From positions 1 to 64,000 of the forward strand of contig JACQEO010000047.1 of the NCBI GenBank assembly GCA_016200545.1: a DNA stretch of 64,000 nt. The letters are read 5' to 3'. Below the pieces are notes generated by a model. It was not told where the DNA came from and did no database searches. It worked only from the letters and a program-made list of their open reading frames with translations. The DNA comes from Deltaproteobacteria bacterium. Lineage in GTDB: Bacteria > Desulfobacterota > Binatia > UTPRO1. This document shows, one piece after another, positions 1 to 10,427 of this stretch (position 1 is its first letter; every line of letters starts with the position of its first letter). The position numbers and the translations under genes are program-made.

Positions 1-1
1 G

Positions 2-367
2 AGCAGAGTGGCCGCGCTCTTCCCGCCGTCTCCGGTCGAGGAGGGCACGCCCCCCGTCGGCATCGGATCCGTTCTTCTGATCCCCGAGCTGCTGACCAAG
101 CCGCTGCGCGACGAGGCGGAGGAAGAGATCGCTGCGTTATCGTGGTTGCTCGCGCGTCTTGATCTGCGGCCCGTTGATGCAAGCACCGCCAACCTGGCCG
201 CAGTTCTCGGCGCAAAGCACGGACTGCGTGCCGCAGATGCCGTGCACCTGGCGACCGTCGTTCAGGCGGGTGCGGATCGGTTCATCACCAACAACCGAAA
301 GGACTTCGTGAAGGCGATCAACGAGGTCGACGTCGTCTATCCCGACGACCTCGAGCAGGCCGGCTGA
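2..367 (+). CDS. PIN-domain protein, 5' truncated by the window edge (VapC-like)
   Basis: The frame is open to the first bases, so the N-terminus lies outside the window; a GTG at 8 is unlikely to be the true start. The visible 121 residues carry the C-terminal half of a PIN ribonuclease. A RAADAVHLATVV segment supplies the conserved Asp, and a following FITNNRKDF segment matches the last PIN strand and acidic residue. The N-terminal metal-binding Asp is not visible. PIN toxins of this type cleave RNA and are normally held by an antitoxin encoded just upstream, which here would be off the edge. A different, complete PIN toxin lies 1.1 kb away on the other strand. Family assignment is fairly secure; toxin activity is inferred. 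Confidence 0.7.
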   Translation, partial: SRVAALFPPSPVEEGTPPVGIGSVLLIPELLTKPLRDEAEEEIAALSWLLARLDLRPVDASTANLAAVLGAKHGLRAADAVHLATVVQAGADRFITNNRKDFVKAINEVDVVYPDDLEQAG

Positions 368-621
368 CTCAACCAGGTCGTCCCGACTACGGCATCCGCA
401 AGGGCTTTGCGATCGCCTCACGTGCACGTTGTGACCGGTGCCGCTGCCGCACTACACTGCGAGCGCTTGCCGTTACCTCCGACATATCGCCCTCTCTTCG
501 GCTCTATCGGCACACTGCCATCTCGGTGGTCTGAGCGCTGTGGCCGGACACCCGGCGGCTCCTGTTTGAAACGCGGAATCAGCGCCACCAGTAGCCTGCT
601 CGCCTCGACCCGAGTGTCGCC

Positions 622-1405
622 ATGAACTGCGCGAGCTGTGGAGATGCGAACCGAGCGGGAGCGCGGTTCTGTGGTGGCTGCGGCAAACCTCTCACTCCAC
701 ACTGCCCGGCATGTGGGAGCGAAAACGAGCCCGGCAGGCGGTTCTGCGACAATTGCGGGGCCTCCCTCGCCGCCGGCGCCGCCGACCAGGCGGTGGCGCA
801 TCGCCCTCGGGCGCCATGTGTGGTTCGGCGAGCCCGACGGGGTCGCCGTCGAGATCGAGATTCTCGTGCTGACGGAGATCGACGCGAACGGGCGGCACGT
901 GGCGGTGATCCTCTTCGACCTCGACGATCGCCGCGCCGCGTTCGCCGAGGCGCAGGCGCGCTTCGTGACCGGGGAGGCCGCCGCCATCGGGGGACAGGCT
1001 CCCATCACGGCCCTCCGCGCGTTCGGGCAGCGCGACTGGGTCGGCTTGCGGGCATGTCTGGCCGATGACCTCGTGTACTGCGACCGCTGTACGCTGGGCC
1101 TCCTGGACAGTCTCGGCGCCGACCAATGGGTCGAGTCGCTGCGGATTCTGGCCGATCTGGCGCCCGACGTGGCCGGGGAGGAGCTCCAAATCCTTGCCTG
1201 GAACCGCCACGGTCGCGTTGCCGTGGGCCGAGTGTTCGGGACGATGCGCGAGGGCGGCTCGTTCGAGAACGTCTTCGTCGGTGTCATCGTGACCGACGGC
1301 GATCGCATCAAGGATTACGAGGTCTTCGACGTCGGCGACGCCGACCAGGCGCTCGCGCGCTTCGAGGAGCTGTACTCCGATCTCCCGTCAGGGTTGCGGT
1401 CGTGA
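622..1405 (+). pseudogene. Remnant of a double zinc-ribbon / SnoaL-like-domain protein (frameshifted, internally deleted)
   Basis: The ATG at 622 begins two zinc ribbons (CASC...CGGC and CPAC...CDNC). The frame then loses sense near 780-800 and becomes arginine-rich. Coding-like sequence resumes one frame over (about 790-1405) with VEIEILVLTEIDANG and FDLDDRRAAF followed by a SnoaL/NTF2-like fold. Large multidomain proteins are known with N-terminal zinc ribbons, a class III cyclase, an AAA/STAND ATPase and C-terminal SnoaL-like repeats. This locus looks like the two ends of such a protein with the middle removed and a frameshift at the join. The C-terminal part is clearly related to 2205-3038. 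An alternative is a small chimeric gene; the mismatch of frames argues against it. Confidence 0.6.
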
Positions 1406-1475
1406 AGTGCCCGGGCTGGGTGAGCGACGGCGTCCGGGGGGTTCCGCCGCGTGGGTGGCCTCAGGGTGGAGACCG

Positions 1476-1913
1476 TCAGGGTCCGATGACCAATGCGAAG
1501 CCCTCCGCCACGGCGGCCTCTGCGAGCCTCCGATCGCAGCAGACGAATTCCGGTAGGGCGTCCGTGTCGCCCTGGGGGGCCAGACGCCGCGCGCAGCCGA
1601 GGTGCAGGGCATCGAGGGATCGCAGAGAGTGACGACCCAGCAGCGCGAGCGCATGGGCCTCGACCTCGGGCGAGAAGGCTACGATGTCGAACGCCGCAAC
1701 CAGCTTATCGATCTTCGTGAGAGATCGCCGGCGGGCGCTAGCGTTCAGGGTTCCCTGGCGCGCCAGCCGCTCGATCGCCGAGCGACACTCGATGCGCGCC
1801 AGAAAAGCGATCGCACGGGACACGTCTTGGCGGAACGCGCCGCGACACGAATCCGAAAACGGGGGCTGCCGCACCACCAACGGCAAGAGCGCCGAGGTGT
1901 CCCAGAACTGCAT
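1476..1913 (-). CDS. vapC: VapC-family PIN-domain ribonuclease toxin
   Basis: The 145-residue protein opens with FWDTSALLPL, the first PIN strand with its catalytic Asp. It has a conserved Glu in ARIECRSAIERL, and LRSLDALHLGCAR supplies the third acidic residue. These form the metal site of VapC-type endoribonucleases, and the length is typical of a complete toxin. The start lies 5 bases after the stop of the upstream antitoxin gene, so the pair is co-transcribed on the minus strand with the antitoxin first, as in classical vapBC operons. The target RNA cannot be told from sequence. The pair sits between two decayed copies of another gene family, as if it had settled in a degrading region. 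Confidence 0.85.
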   Translation of the reverse strand: MQFWDTSALLPLVVRQPPFSDSCRGAFRQDVSRAIAFLARIECRSAIERLARQGTLNASARRRSLTKIDKLVAAFDIVAFSPEVEAHALALLGRHSLRSLDALHLGCARRLAPQGDTDALPEFVCCDRRLAEAAVAEGFALVIGP

Positions 1914-1918
1914 GCCGG

Positions 1919-2206
1919 TCAGCGCGCGTCCCGATCGGCACGGAGGGCAGCGAGGGCGTCGCCCCGGCAGCGCACCGGAGGACCCAGCTCGCCGAGGGTC
2001 AGAGACTCGCGCGGAGCCGGGACGAGTACGCCGCGCCGGATCAGCTCGTCACGGCGGTTGGCCCTGGCCTTCCGCTCGGACGTGATCGGGCGGAGCTCTG
2101 CGACCGGCGTATCTCGATCCATCACGACCAGGCGGGTTCCGCCCCGGACGACTCGCAGGTAGCGAGACAGATGGTTCCTGAGCTCACCGATCCGAACGGC
2201 CCTCAT
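1919..2206 (-). CDS. vapB: Phd/YefM-type (VapB) antitoxin
   Basis: A 95-residue protein beginning MRAVRIGELRNHLSRYL, the usual Phd/YefM opening in which the N-terminal fold binds the operator. RLVVMDRDTPVAEL completes the dimerisation core. The basic, charged C-terminal half would be the toxin-binding tail that neutralises the PIN protein encoded 5 bases downstream. The ATG at 2206 is chosen because the Phd motif starts there; upstream in-frame sequence is a shadow of the opposite-strand remnant. The start overlaps by two bases the first ATG of that plus-strand remnant. Autoregulation by the VapBC complex is expected from the family, but no clear operator was identified. Confidence 0.85.
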   Translation of the reverse strand: MRAVRIGELRNHLSRYLRVVRGGTRLVVMDRDTPVAELRPITSERKARANRRDELIRRGVLVPAPRESLTLGELGPPVRCRGDALAALRADRDAR

Positions 2207-3038
2207 GATGGCCAACTTAGCCAAATTGAAGGGCACGGCGCAAGAGGCCTTCGTCGCTCGCGACTCCCCACGTGAGACGGGCGTTGAGCGCGTGGACTGG
2301 CCCGCGCTCCGCGCGCTCGCGAGCGGCGACTTCAGGTACGAGGATCGCCGCAGACATGCGCTGGTCGCCGGCGACGTCGAGGTCTGGATCAAGAGCATCG
2401 AGTTCATGGCGCCGCGCTTGCGGCGCGAAGCCCGTGAGCTGATCGGCACCGTCGGCGATCGGATCGCGCTCGAGCGTGTCGTTGGGACAGGAGAGCCCGA
2501 TACCGGCGCGTTCGAGATCGAGTTCATCCTGCTGACGGCGATCGATGCGGACGGGCAGCTCGCGGCGTGGATCAGATTCGACCTCGACGATCGCCGCGCC
2601 GCGTTCACCGAAGCGCACGCTCGCTTCGTCGCCGGGGAGGCGGCCTCCGCCGGCGGACAGGCTCCGATCGTCGCCTTCAACGACGCGTTCGACCGTCGCG
2701 ATTGGGAGGCGGTGCGGGAGTCGCTGGCCGATGACCTCGTGCTCCGAGACCACCGCACGCCGGGGTGGGGTACGCTCGACCGTGACCAGTGGATCGACTC
2801 GATGCGCGTGCTGGCCGATCTGGTACCAGACGTCGACGCGAAGGTGTTCCGCATCCTCACCTGGAACCACCACGGTCGCGTCGACGTGGTGCGGGTATTC
2901 GGGACGATGCCTCACGGTGGCGGTCGCATCCGACACTTCGAGTCCTTCGATGGCGGCGACGCCGACCAGGCGCTGGCGTGCTTCGCGGAGCTGTGCCCGA
3001 ACTCGCGTGGCGCATCGCCCAACGCGTCGCGCATCTGA
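2205..3038 (+). pseudogene. Second SnoaL-like-domain remnant, paralogous to 622-1405
   Basis: A 277-codon reading frame with two SnoaL/NTF2-like units. It shares with the remnant at 622-1405 the segments FDLDDRRAAF, ARFVAGEAA, WNHHGRV and GGDADQALA. Compared with that copy, about 15 residues between the GTM...GG segment and RIxxxExFDxGDADQAL are missing, so both copies carry independent internal losses. The cyclase and ATPase domains expected upstream in this family are absent; the antitoxin gene sits there instead. The frame is intact, so a small SnoaL-only protein could still be made, but no ribosome site precedes the ATG at 2205 and the start overlaps vapB. I read it as a fossil C-terminus. 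Confidence 0.55.
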
Positions 3039-3160
3039 GAGTGACGTTGTGGGGAACGCTCTGCCCGAAGTGCGGTTGCGATCTCGTCCGCGCTGTCAAC
3101 GGCAATGCGCATACCGCGGCGGGCGTTTCAATTCACGCGGGGGGGCACGGCAGCGGGCGC

Positions 3161-3787
3161 TCAGGCCTCGATCCGCTCGGGCAGCGGAGTGTCCTCCTCC
3201 TCGAGGAGGCGGGCGGGCGTGGTGAGCGCGGGGTACTTGCCGGTGGTCTGATCGTAAAACCCGCGGATGACCAGCATGTCGGTACGTAGGTCGCCGCCCG
3301 GCATGACCACCGGACCGATGCCACCGACCTTGCGGCGGTAGTCGAGAAACGCGCAGATGATCGGCACCTCGGCGCCGCGCGCGATGTGGTAGAAGCCCGA
3401 CTTCCAGTGCGTCGCGCGTTTGCGGGTGCCCGACGGCGGGATGACGAGGAAGAGCTGGTCGACGCTGGTGAAGTGGTCGAGGACCTGCTGCACGAGGTTC
3501 GTGCGCCGGTCACGGTCGACGGGAATCCCGCCCAGACGCCGCATGAGCCCGCCGAACGGCCTGCGGAAGAGCTCTCGCTTGCCGAGCCACGAGGGTTTCA
3601 CGCCCAGCACGAAGGACACGGCGAGCATGAACGGCAAATCCCAGTTCGAGGTGTGCGGCGCCGCGATGGCGACGGCCTTCGTGCCCGCGGGCAACCGGCC
3701 CTCCACGCGCCAACCGAACAGACGAAGGTAGAGACCGCCGAGCCTGCGTGCGAGCCATCCAGCGTTCCGGGTACGCGTCAAAGCCAT
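3161..3787 (-). CDS. PlsC-type lysophospholipid acyltransferase
   Basis: A 208-residue membrane-associated acyltransferase of the 1-acylglycerol-3-phosphate acyltransferase group. Motif I is PHTSNWD, giving the HX4D catalytic pair at His45 and Asp50. A GIPVDRDRR segment is motif II-like. The substrate-binding block reads PPSGTRKR near residues 117-124, where the family usually has PEGTR, so a Glu is replaced by Ser. KSGFYHIARGAEVPI follows as in short bacterial members. It would transfer an acyl chain to a lysolipid at the inner membrane. It is divergently transcribed from the enoyl-CoA hydratase with 156 bases between starts. The acceptor lipid cannot be specified, and the Ser substitution may alter phosphate recognition. 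Confidence 0.8.
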   Translation of the reverse strand: MALTRTRNAGWLARRLGGLYLRLFGWRVEGRLPAGTKAVAIAAPHTSNWDLPFMLAVSFVLGVKPSWLGKRELFRRPFGGLMRRLGGIPVDRDRRTNLVQQVLDHFTSVDQLFLVIPPSGTRKRATHWKSGFYHIARGAEVPIICAFLDYRRKVGGIGPVVMPGGDLRTDMLVIRGFYDQTTGKYPALTTPARLLEEEDTPLPERIEA

Positions 3788-3943
3788 GTAGTGACTCCTC
3801 GGGCACCGGGTGGCGCGTGCAGTGGGCAGAAAATACCTCGCTTCGCCGACGCGACACAAACGCAACTCGGTGGGGTCCGCTCCGTATTCGCGCCCCGTCC
3901 TCGGCGTCGCGCTGCGGGTACGACTGTGCCAACATGCGTCGCC

Positions 3944-4738
3944 ATGCGCGACCTTTCCCTCGCCGTCGACGGCCGCATCGGCGTCCTCACGCTCGACCGC
4001 GCCGCCGTTCACAATCGCCTCTCCCGCGCACTCATGGAGGGCCTGCTCGCCGCCTGCCGGGAGCTCGCCGCGCGTGACGACGTCTGGATCGTGGTGCTGC
4101 AAGCACGCGGCCGCGACTTTTCGACGGGCGTCGACCTCGCCGACCCGGCGCATGCCGCCGCGGCATCGGCGCCGCTCGGCGAACGCCGGCGTCTCCTGCG
4201 TCTCGGACCGGATCTCGTGCACGCGATTCAGGATCTCCCGCAGACGACGATCGCGGCGATGCACGGCTACTGCTTGGGCGGCGGCGGATGTCTCGCGCTC
4301 GCGTGCGACCTGCGCGTCGCCGCAGCGGACCTCCGGTTCGGTATGCCGGAGGTGACGCGCGGGATGAACATGAACTGGCACTCGGTCGCCCTGATGGTGG
4401 CGCACTTCGGGCCGGCGCGGACGAAAGAGCTGCTCGTGACCGGGAAGCTGCTCGACGCCGAGACGGCGCACAGGTGGGGTCTCGCGAATCGAGTGACGGA
4501 GGCGGGCGAGCACGCCGTGCAGCGCGAGGCGCTCGCGTGGGCGCGTGAGATCGCGGCGACCGTGCCACCAATCCCAGCCGCGATGGTCAAGGAGACGGTG
4601 AACGCCGTCGCCAACCTCGCGACGTCGCTCCTCCACATGGACCGCGACCAATTCATCCTCGCGCAGACGAGCGAAGATGCGCGCGAAGCCCTCGCCGCGT
4701 TTCGGGCGAAGCGACCGCCGCGCTTCGCGGGACGCTGA
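3944..4738 (+). CDS. Enoyl-CoA hydratase/isomerase (crotonase) family protein
   Basis: A complete 264-residue crotonase fold. It has FSTGVDL, the oxyanion-hole block GYCLGGGGCLALACDLR, FGMPEVTRG and the C-terminal helix that completes the trimer. In classical enoyl-CoA hydratases two Glu residues add water. The second is kept (Glu136 in MPEV), but the first, normally in GGGxEL, is Cys here at about 116. The enzyme may therefore be an isomerase, hydrolase or another crotonase activity on a CoA thioester rather than a standard beta-oxidation hydratase. The start is the ATG after a short leader with no strong Shine-Dalgarno. It is monocistronic and divergent from the acyltransferase, which suggests lipid metabolism. 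Confidence 0.8.
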   Translation: MRDLSLAVDGRIGVLTLDRAAVHNRLSRALMEGLLAACRELAARDDVWIVVLQARGRDFSTGVDLADPAHAAAASAPLGERRRLLRLGPDLVHAIQDLPQTTIAAMHGYCLGGGGCLALACDLRVAAADLRFGMPEVTRGMNMNWHSVALMVAHFGPARTKELLVTGKLLDAETAHRWGLANRVTEAGEHAVQREALAWAREIAATVPPIPAAMVKETVNAVANLATSLLHMDRDQFILAQTSEDAREALAAFRAKRPPRFAGR

Positions 4739-4802
4739 CCCGAGCGTCGAGCGCCGCCATCGCGATCGCCGACTCCTCCGGATGGTCAGTGGGACGCCGG
4801 TG

Positions 4803-4835
4803 GTCTATCGTAGACGGTGTGCGCCCGTAGGGCGC
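4803..4835 (+). promoter_or_regulatory. Paired inverted repeats ahead of the glycoconjugate operon
   Basis: Two perfect dyads stand side by side just upstream of the GTG at 4852. The first, GTCTA-TCG-TAGAC (4803-4815), resembles an operator. The second, GCGCCC-GTA-GGGCGC (4821-4835), could form an RNA hairpin in the leader. No convincing -35/-10 pair was found. A regulatory role is inferred from position. Confidence 0.35.
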
Positions 4836-4851
4836 CGCCGTCGCTCGCCGT

Positions 4852-7434
4852 GTGCATTCGGACCTGCTATCAGCCCTCGATCGCATGACGCCCTTGCAGG
4901 CGAGTAGTCACGCCGCGCGTGTCGTCGCCGCGCCCGACGCGGCCGAGGGTCCGCCGACCGTCCAAGGCAAGTTCTTCTGGACCGGTGGGGAGAAATTCTA
5001 CCTCCGCGCGGTCTCCTACGGCCCCTTCGCCGTCGCGTCGCACGGCGCCCAGTTTCCCGAGCGCGACCTGATCGAGCGCGACTTTATGCTGATGCGCGAG
5101 CTCGGCGCCAATGCCATCCGCACCTTCACGGTGCCGCCGCGCTGGCTGCTCGATCGTGCGGCGGCGCACGGGTTGCGGGTGGTGATCGGTATCCCCTGGG
5201 CTGAACACGTCTGTTTCCTCGACTCACCGGTGATGGTCGAAGAGATCCGCGAGACGATCCGCCGCACGGTGTGTGACTCGGCCGGCCATCGCGCGGTCTT
5301 CGCCTACATCATCGGCAACGAGATCCCGCCCGACATCGTGCGGTGGTACGGGCCGACGCGCGTCGAGAAGTTTCTGCACGCGCTGCGCGCGGAGGTGCAG
5401 GCGATCGCGCCGCAGGCGCTCGTCAGCTACGCGAACTTCCCGCCCACCGAATACCTCGATCTCGCGGACATCGACTTCCTCTGTTTCAACGTCTACCTCC
5501 ACGACGAGGAGGCGTTCCGCCGCTATCTCGGTCGTCTGCAAAACCTCGCCGGCGACCGGCCGTTGGTGCTCACCGAGCACGGCATCGACTCGCACCGACT
5601 CGGCGAGGAGACGCAGGCGGAGATCCTCGCCTGGCAGGTGCGTGCGGCGTTCGAGTCCGGTGTCGCCGGGACGTGCGTCTTCTCGTGGACCGACGACTGG
5701 TTCACGGGGGGCTACCAGATCGACGACTGGTCGTTCGGCCTCGTCACCCGCGACCGCAAGCGCAAGCCCGCGTTCCACGCCGTCCAGGCCGAGTTTGCGA
5801 GCGACCTGCCGCCGCCGGTGCCGCACTATCCACGCGTCTCGGTGGTCATCTGCGCCTACAACGCGGCGCGCACGATGGACGCGTGCCTGGCGTCGCTGCG
5901 CACCCTGCGCTACCCGGACTACGAGGTCATCGTCGTCAACGACGGCTCGACGGACGGTACGCGCGCGATCGCCGAGCGCTATCCCGAGTTCACGCTCATC
6001 AATCAGGACAATTGCGGCCTGTCGGTGGCGCGGAACGTCGGCGCGGAACGCGCCACCGGCGAGATCGTCGCCTACACCGACTCCGACTGCGTCGTCGATC
6101 CCGATTGGCTCACCTACCTCGTCTACAAGTTCGTCCAGGGCGGCTTCGTTGCCGTCGGCGGGCCGAACTTCCCGCCGCCGGAGGAGAGCGCGGTCGCGGC
6201 CTACGTCGCCGCCTCGCCCGGCGGACCGACGCACGTCCTCTTGAACGACGAGGTCGCCGAGCACATTCCCGGCTGCAACATGGCGTTCACCAAGGAGGCG
6301 CTGCTCTCCGTCGGCGGCTTCGAGGCGATCTTCGCGGCCGCGGGCGACGACGTCGATCTCTGCTGGCGGCTGCAGAATGCGGGCCACGTGATCGGCTTCA
6401 GTCCGGCGGCGATGGTGTGGCACTTCCGGCGCAACACCGTCCGCGACTACCTGAAGCAGCAGCGCGGCTACGGGAAGGCGGAGGCGCTGCTCTACTTCAA
6501 GCACCCCTACCGCTTCAACATGCTCGGCCAGTCGCGCTGGCTCGGGCGCATCTACGGCGACTTCACGACCTCGCTGTTCTCGCGCCGGCCGATCATCTAC
6601 TCGGGCACCTTCGGGCGCGGGCTCTTCCAGACGCTCTACGAGCCGCCCTCTTCGATGTTCGCGTACCTGCCGTTCACCCTCGAGTGGAACGTCTTCGGAC
6701 TGATGTTGATCATCGCGGCGCTCGCCGCCGGCAAGAACCTCCTGCTCGCGGTGGTGCCGCTCGCGATCGCCTTCGGCTCGTCGATCGTGACCGCGATGCA
6801 GGCACGGATCGAGCCGCGTTACGACGATTGGCGCGGGCGCGCGACGGTGGCTGCCCTCATCTACCTCGGTCCGCTCCTGCGCAGCTACGAGCGCTACCGT
6901 TGGCGCATCAAGGGGCTGACCAACGTCGAGCGCATCCGCTTCGCGGAGCCGACGCAGTCGCCGCGCGTACGTTGGCTCGCACGCGAGTTTCAGCTCCGCT
7001 ACTGGAGCGACTCCGGGCAGGAGAAAGAAGCGCTGCTCGAGGGCGTCATTCGTTTCCTCCTGCCGCGCAAGTATCTGATCGCGCACGACCTCGGCTGGAG
7101 CGGCTGGGACGTCGAGATCCACCGCGGTATCTGGGCGAAGTCGCAGGTGCGGGTCGCGGTCGAAAACCACGGCGGCTCGCGGCGGCTCTTCAACGTGCGC
7201 TGCGCGGTGAAGACCTCGCGCGCCGGCAAGCTCGCGATCGGCGGCCTCGCCGCCTTGCTGGCGATCGGCGCCTACTTTCTCGTGCCGGAGTTGCTCGCGG
7301 TGGCGGTCGTGCTCGGCGTGCTCACCGGGCTCTCGGTCGCCTACCAGAGCTTCGTCGTCGGTCGCGTCCTACACCACGTGCTCGAGATCGTTGCGCAACA
7401 GATCGGGCTCACGCCCGTGGAGCCGCGCACCTGA
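4852..7434 (+). CDS. Clan-A glycoside hydrolase-like domain fused to membrane GT2 glycosyltransferase
   Basis: An 860-residue fusion. Residues 40-315 form a TIM-barrel glycosidase-like domain related to GH2/GH5 enzymes; it keeps an acid/base-type IGNE (Asn156-Glu157) and a nucleophile-type LTEHG (Glu242). Residues 328-560 are a processive-type GT2 domain: VVICAYNAART, VVNDGSTDGT, a DSDCVVDPDW metal-binding block, a GDDVDLCWRL acceptor motif and a QQRGY motif. Hydrophobic segments near 665-700 and 800-840 anchor it. The protein probably polymerises a glycan at the inner membrane and trims or senses it in the same chain. It leads an operon with an exporter and three glycosyltransferases. A GTG start is used; an ATG at 4885 is the alternative. 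Substrate unknown. Confidence 0.75.
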   Translation: MHSDLLSALDRMTPLQASSHAARVVAAPDAAEGPPTVQGKFFWTGGEKFYLRAVSYGPFAVASHGAQFPERDLIERDFMLMRELGANAIRTFTVPPRWLLDRAAAHGLRVVIGIPWAEHVCFLDSPVMVEEIRETIRRTVCDSAGHRAVFAYIIGNEIPPDIVRWYGPTRVEKFLHALRAEVQAIAPQALVSYANFPPTEYLDLADIDFLCFNVYLHDEEAFRRYLGRLQNLAGDRPLVLTEHGIDSHRLGEETQAEILAWQVRAAFESGVAGTCVFSWTDDWFTGGYQIDDWSFGLVTRDRKRKPAFHAVQAEFASDLPPPVPHYPRVSVVICAYNAARTMDACLASLRTLRYPDYEVIVVNDGSTDGTRAIAERYPEFTLINQDNCGLSVARNVGAERATGEIVAYTDSDCVVDPDWLTYLVYKFVQGGFVAVGGPNFPPPEESAVAAYVAASPGGPTHVLLNDEVAEHIPGCNMAFTKEALLSVGGFEAIFAAAGDDVDLCWRLQNAGHVIGFSPAAMVWHFRRNTVRDYLKQQRGYGKAEALLYFKHPYRFNMLGQSRWLGRIYGDFTTSLFSRRPIIYSGTFGRGLFQTLYEPPSSMFAYLPFTLEWNVFGLMLIIAALAAGKNLLLAVVPLAIAFGSSIVTAMQARIEPRYDDWRGRATVAALIYLGPLLRSYERYRWRIKGLTNVERIRFAEPTQSPRVRWLAREFQLRYWSDSGQEKEALLEGVIRFLLPRKYLIAHDLGWSGWDVEIHRGIWAKSQVRVAVENHGGSRRLFNVRCAVKTSRAGKLAIGGLAALLAIGAYFLVPELLAVAVVLGVLTGLSVAYQSFVVGRVLHHVLEIVAQQIGLTPVEPRT

Positions 7435-7463
7435 GCGAAACCATCGGCGTACACGACGCGCGC

Positions 7464-9237
<1,774 letters not shown>

Positions 9238-9254
<17 letters not shown>

Positions 9255-10416
9255 GGGAGGTGGCCGGGCACGCGTCGTGGTGCTCGGCATCACTGCGCAA
9301 TACCCGCTCGCCGGCGTCACCTGGCAGGCGATCCACTACCTCGCCGGGCTGCGCGCGCTCGGCTGCGACGTCTTCTACGTCGAGGACTCGGGTGCGCCGC
9401 CGTACGATCCCGTGAGCGGCGGTATCGCGCGCGACGCGCGTGCCAACATTGCGTACCTCGCCGCGGTGATGCGGCGTCTCGACCTCGCGGACCGGTGGGC
9501 GTACTGGGACGCGCAAGGCGACGCGTGGCACGGCCTCGCGCGCGCGCGTGTCCACGCGCTCTACCGCTCGGCGGACGCGATCTTCAATCTCTGCGGCGCG
9601 ACGCGTCTCCGTCCCGAGCATCGGCAAGGGGCGCGCCTCTGCTACGTCGAGACCGATCCCGTTTACGAGCAAATGCGGGTGGCGAACGACGAGGCCGACA
9701 GCATCGCGTTCCTCGCCGAGCACGACCTCCTCTTTACGTACGGCGAGCTCCTCGGGACGCCGTCCTGCAGCGTGCCCGTCGCGCGCTTCACCTGGATCCC
9801 GACGCGCCCGCCGGTCGTCCTCGAGGAATGGCGCCGGCGCGGTGAGGGCGTCGCCTACCGCACGATCGCGACCTGGGAGAACAAGGGCAAGAACGTCCAG
9901 TTTCGCGGCGAGACCTACTATTGGACGAAGCATCTCAACTTCGTCCGCGCGCTCGAGGTTCCGCGGCAGAGCGGGGTGTGTATGGAGGTGGCGATGGATC
10001 CGCTCGATCCGGCGGTGCGCACGGAGCTCGCCGCGCACGGCTGGACGCTCGTCGACCCGCGGCCGATCTCCGCCGATCTCGACGCCTATCGCACCTTCGT
10101 GGAAGGCGCGCGCGGCGAGTTCACGGTCGCCAAGGACATCTACGTGCGACCGCGGAGCGGCTGGTTCAGCGACCGCAGCGTGTGTTTTCTTGCCGCCGGG
10201 AGACCGGTCGTGACGCAGGAGACGGGCTTCAGCGAGCGCATCCCGTCGGGGCGAGGCCTGCTCGCGTTCGCGACCCGCGACGAGGCGGTCGCGGCCGTGC
10301 GCGCCGTCGAGGCTGACTACGAGACGCACGCGCGCGCCGCGCACGAGATCGCCGTCGAGTACTTCGCCGCCGGGCGCGTGCTCGGCGCCATGCTCACCGC
10401 CGCGGGAATCGGCTAG
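9238..10416 (+). CDS. Glycosyltransferase, first of three tandem paralogs
   Basis: About 392 residues. An N-terminal Rossmann-like part reads VVLGITAQYPLAGVTWQAI...GCDVFYVEDS. The C-terminal part has the donor-binding block VAKDIYVRPRSGWFSDRS followed by AAGRPVVTQETGF, as in CgeB/GT1-like (Glyco_trans_1_2) proteins. The same blocks recur in the next two genes, so the three arose by tandem duplication. The proposed role is addition of successive sugars to the glycan started by the GH-GT2 protein. The GTG at 9238 overlaps the exporter stop and is preceded by a purine-rich ribosome site in the exporter's tail. The family is inferred from motifs, and donor and acceptor sugars are unknown. Confidence 0.7.
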
Positions 10417-10427
10417 AAGGCGGAGCC

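Noticed and set aside
418..1311. Minus-strand open frame over the zinc-ribbon remnant
   Set aside because: Ser/Arg/Thr-rich shadow with no domain; the plus strand has clear zinc ribbons and a SnoaL-like end.
5224..7170. Long minus-strand open frame (over 640 codons) opposite the GH-GT2 gene
   Set aside because: High GC keeps antisense frames open; it is Arg/Asp/Val-rich without motifs, and the plus strand has clear domains.
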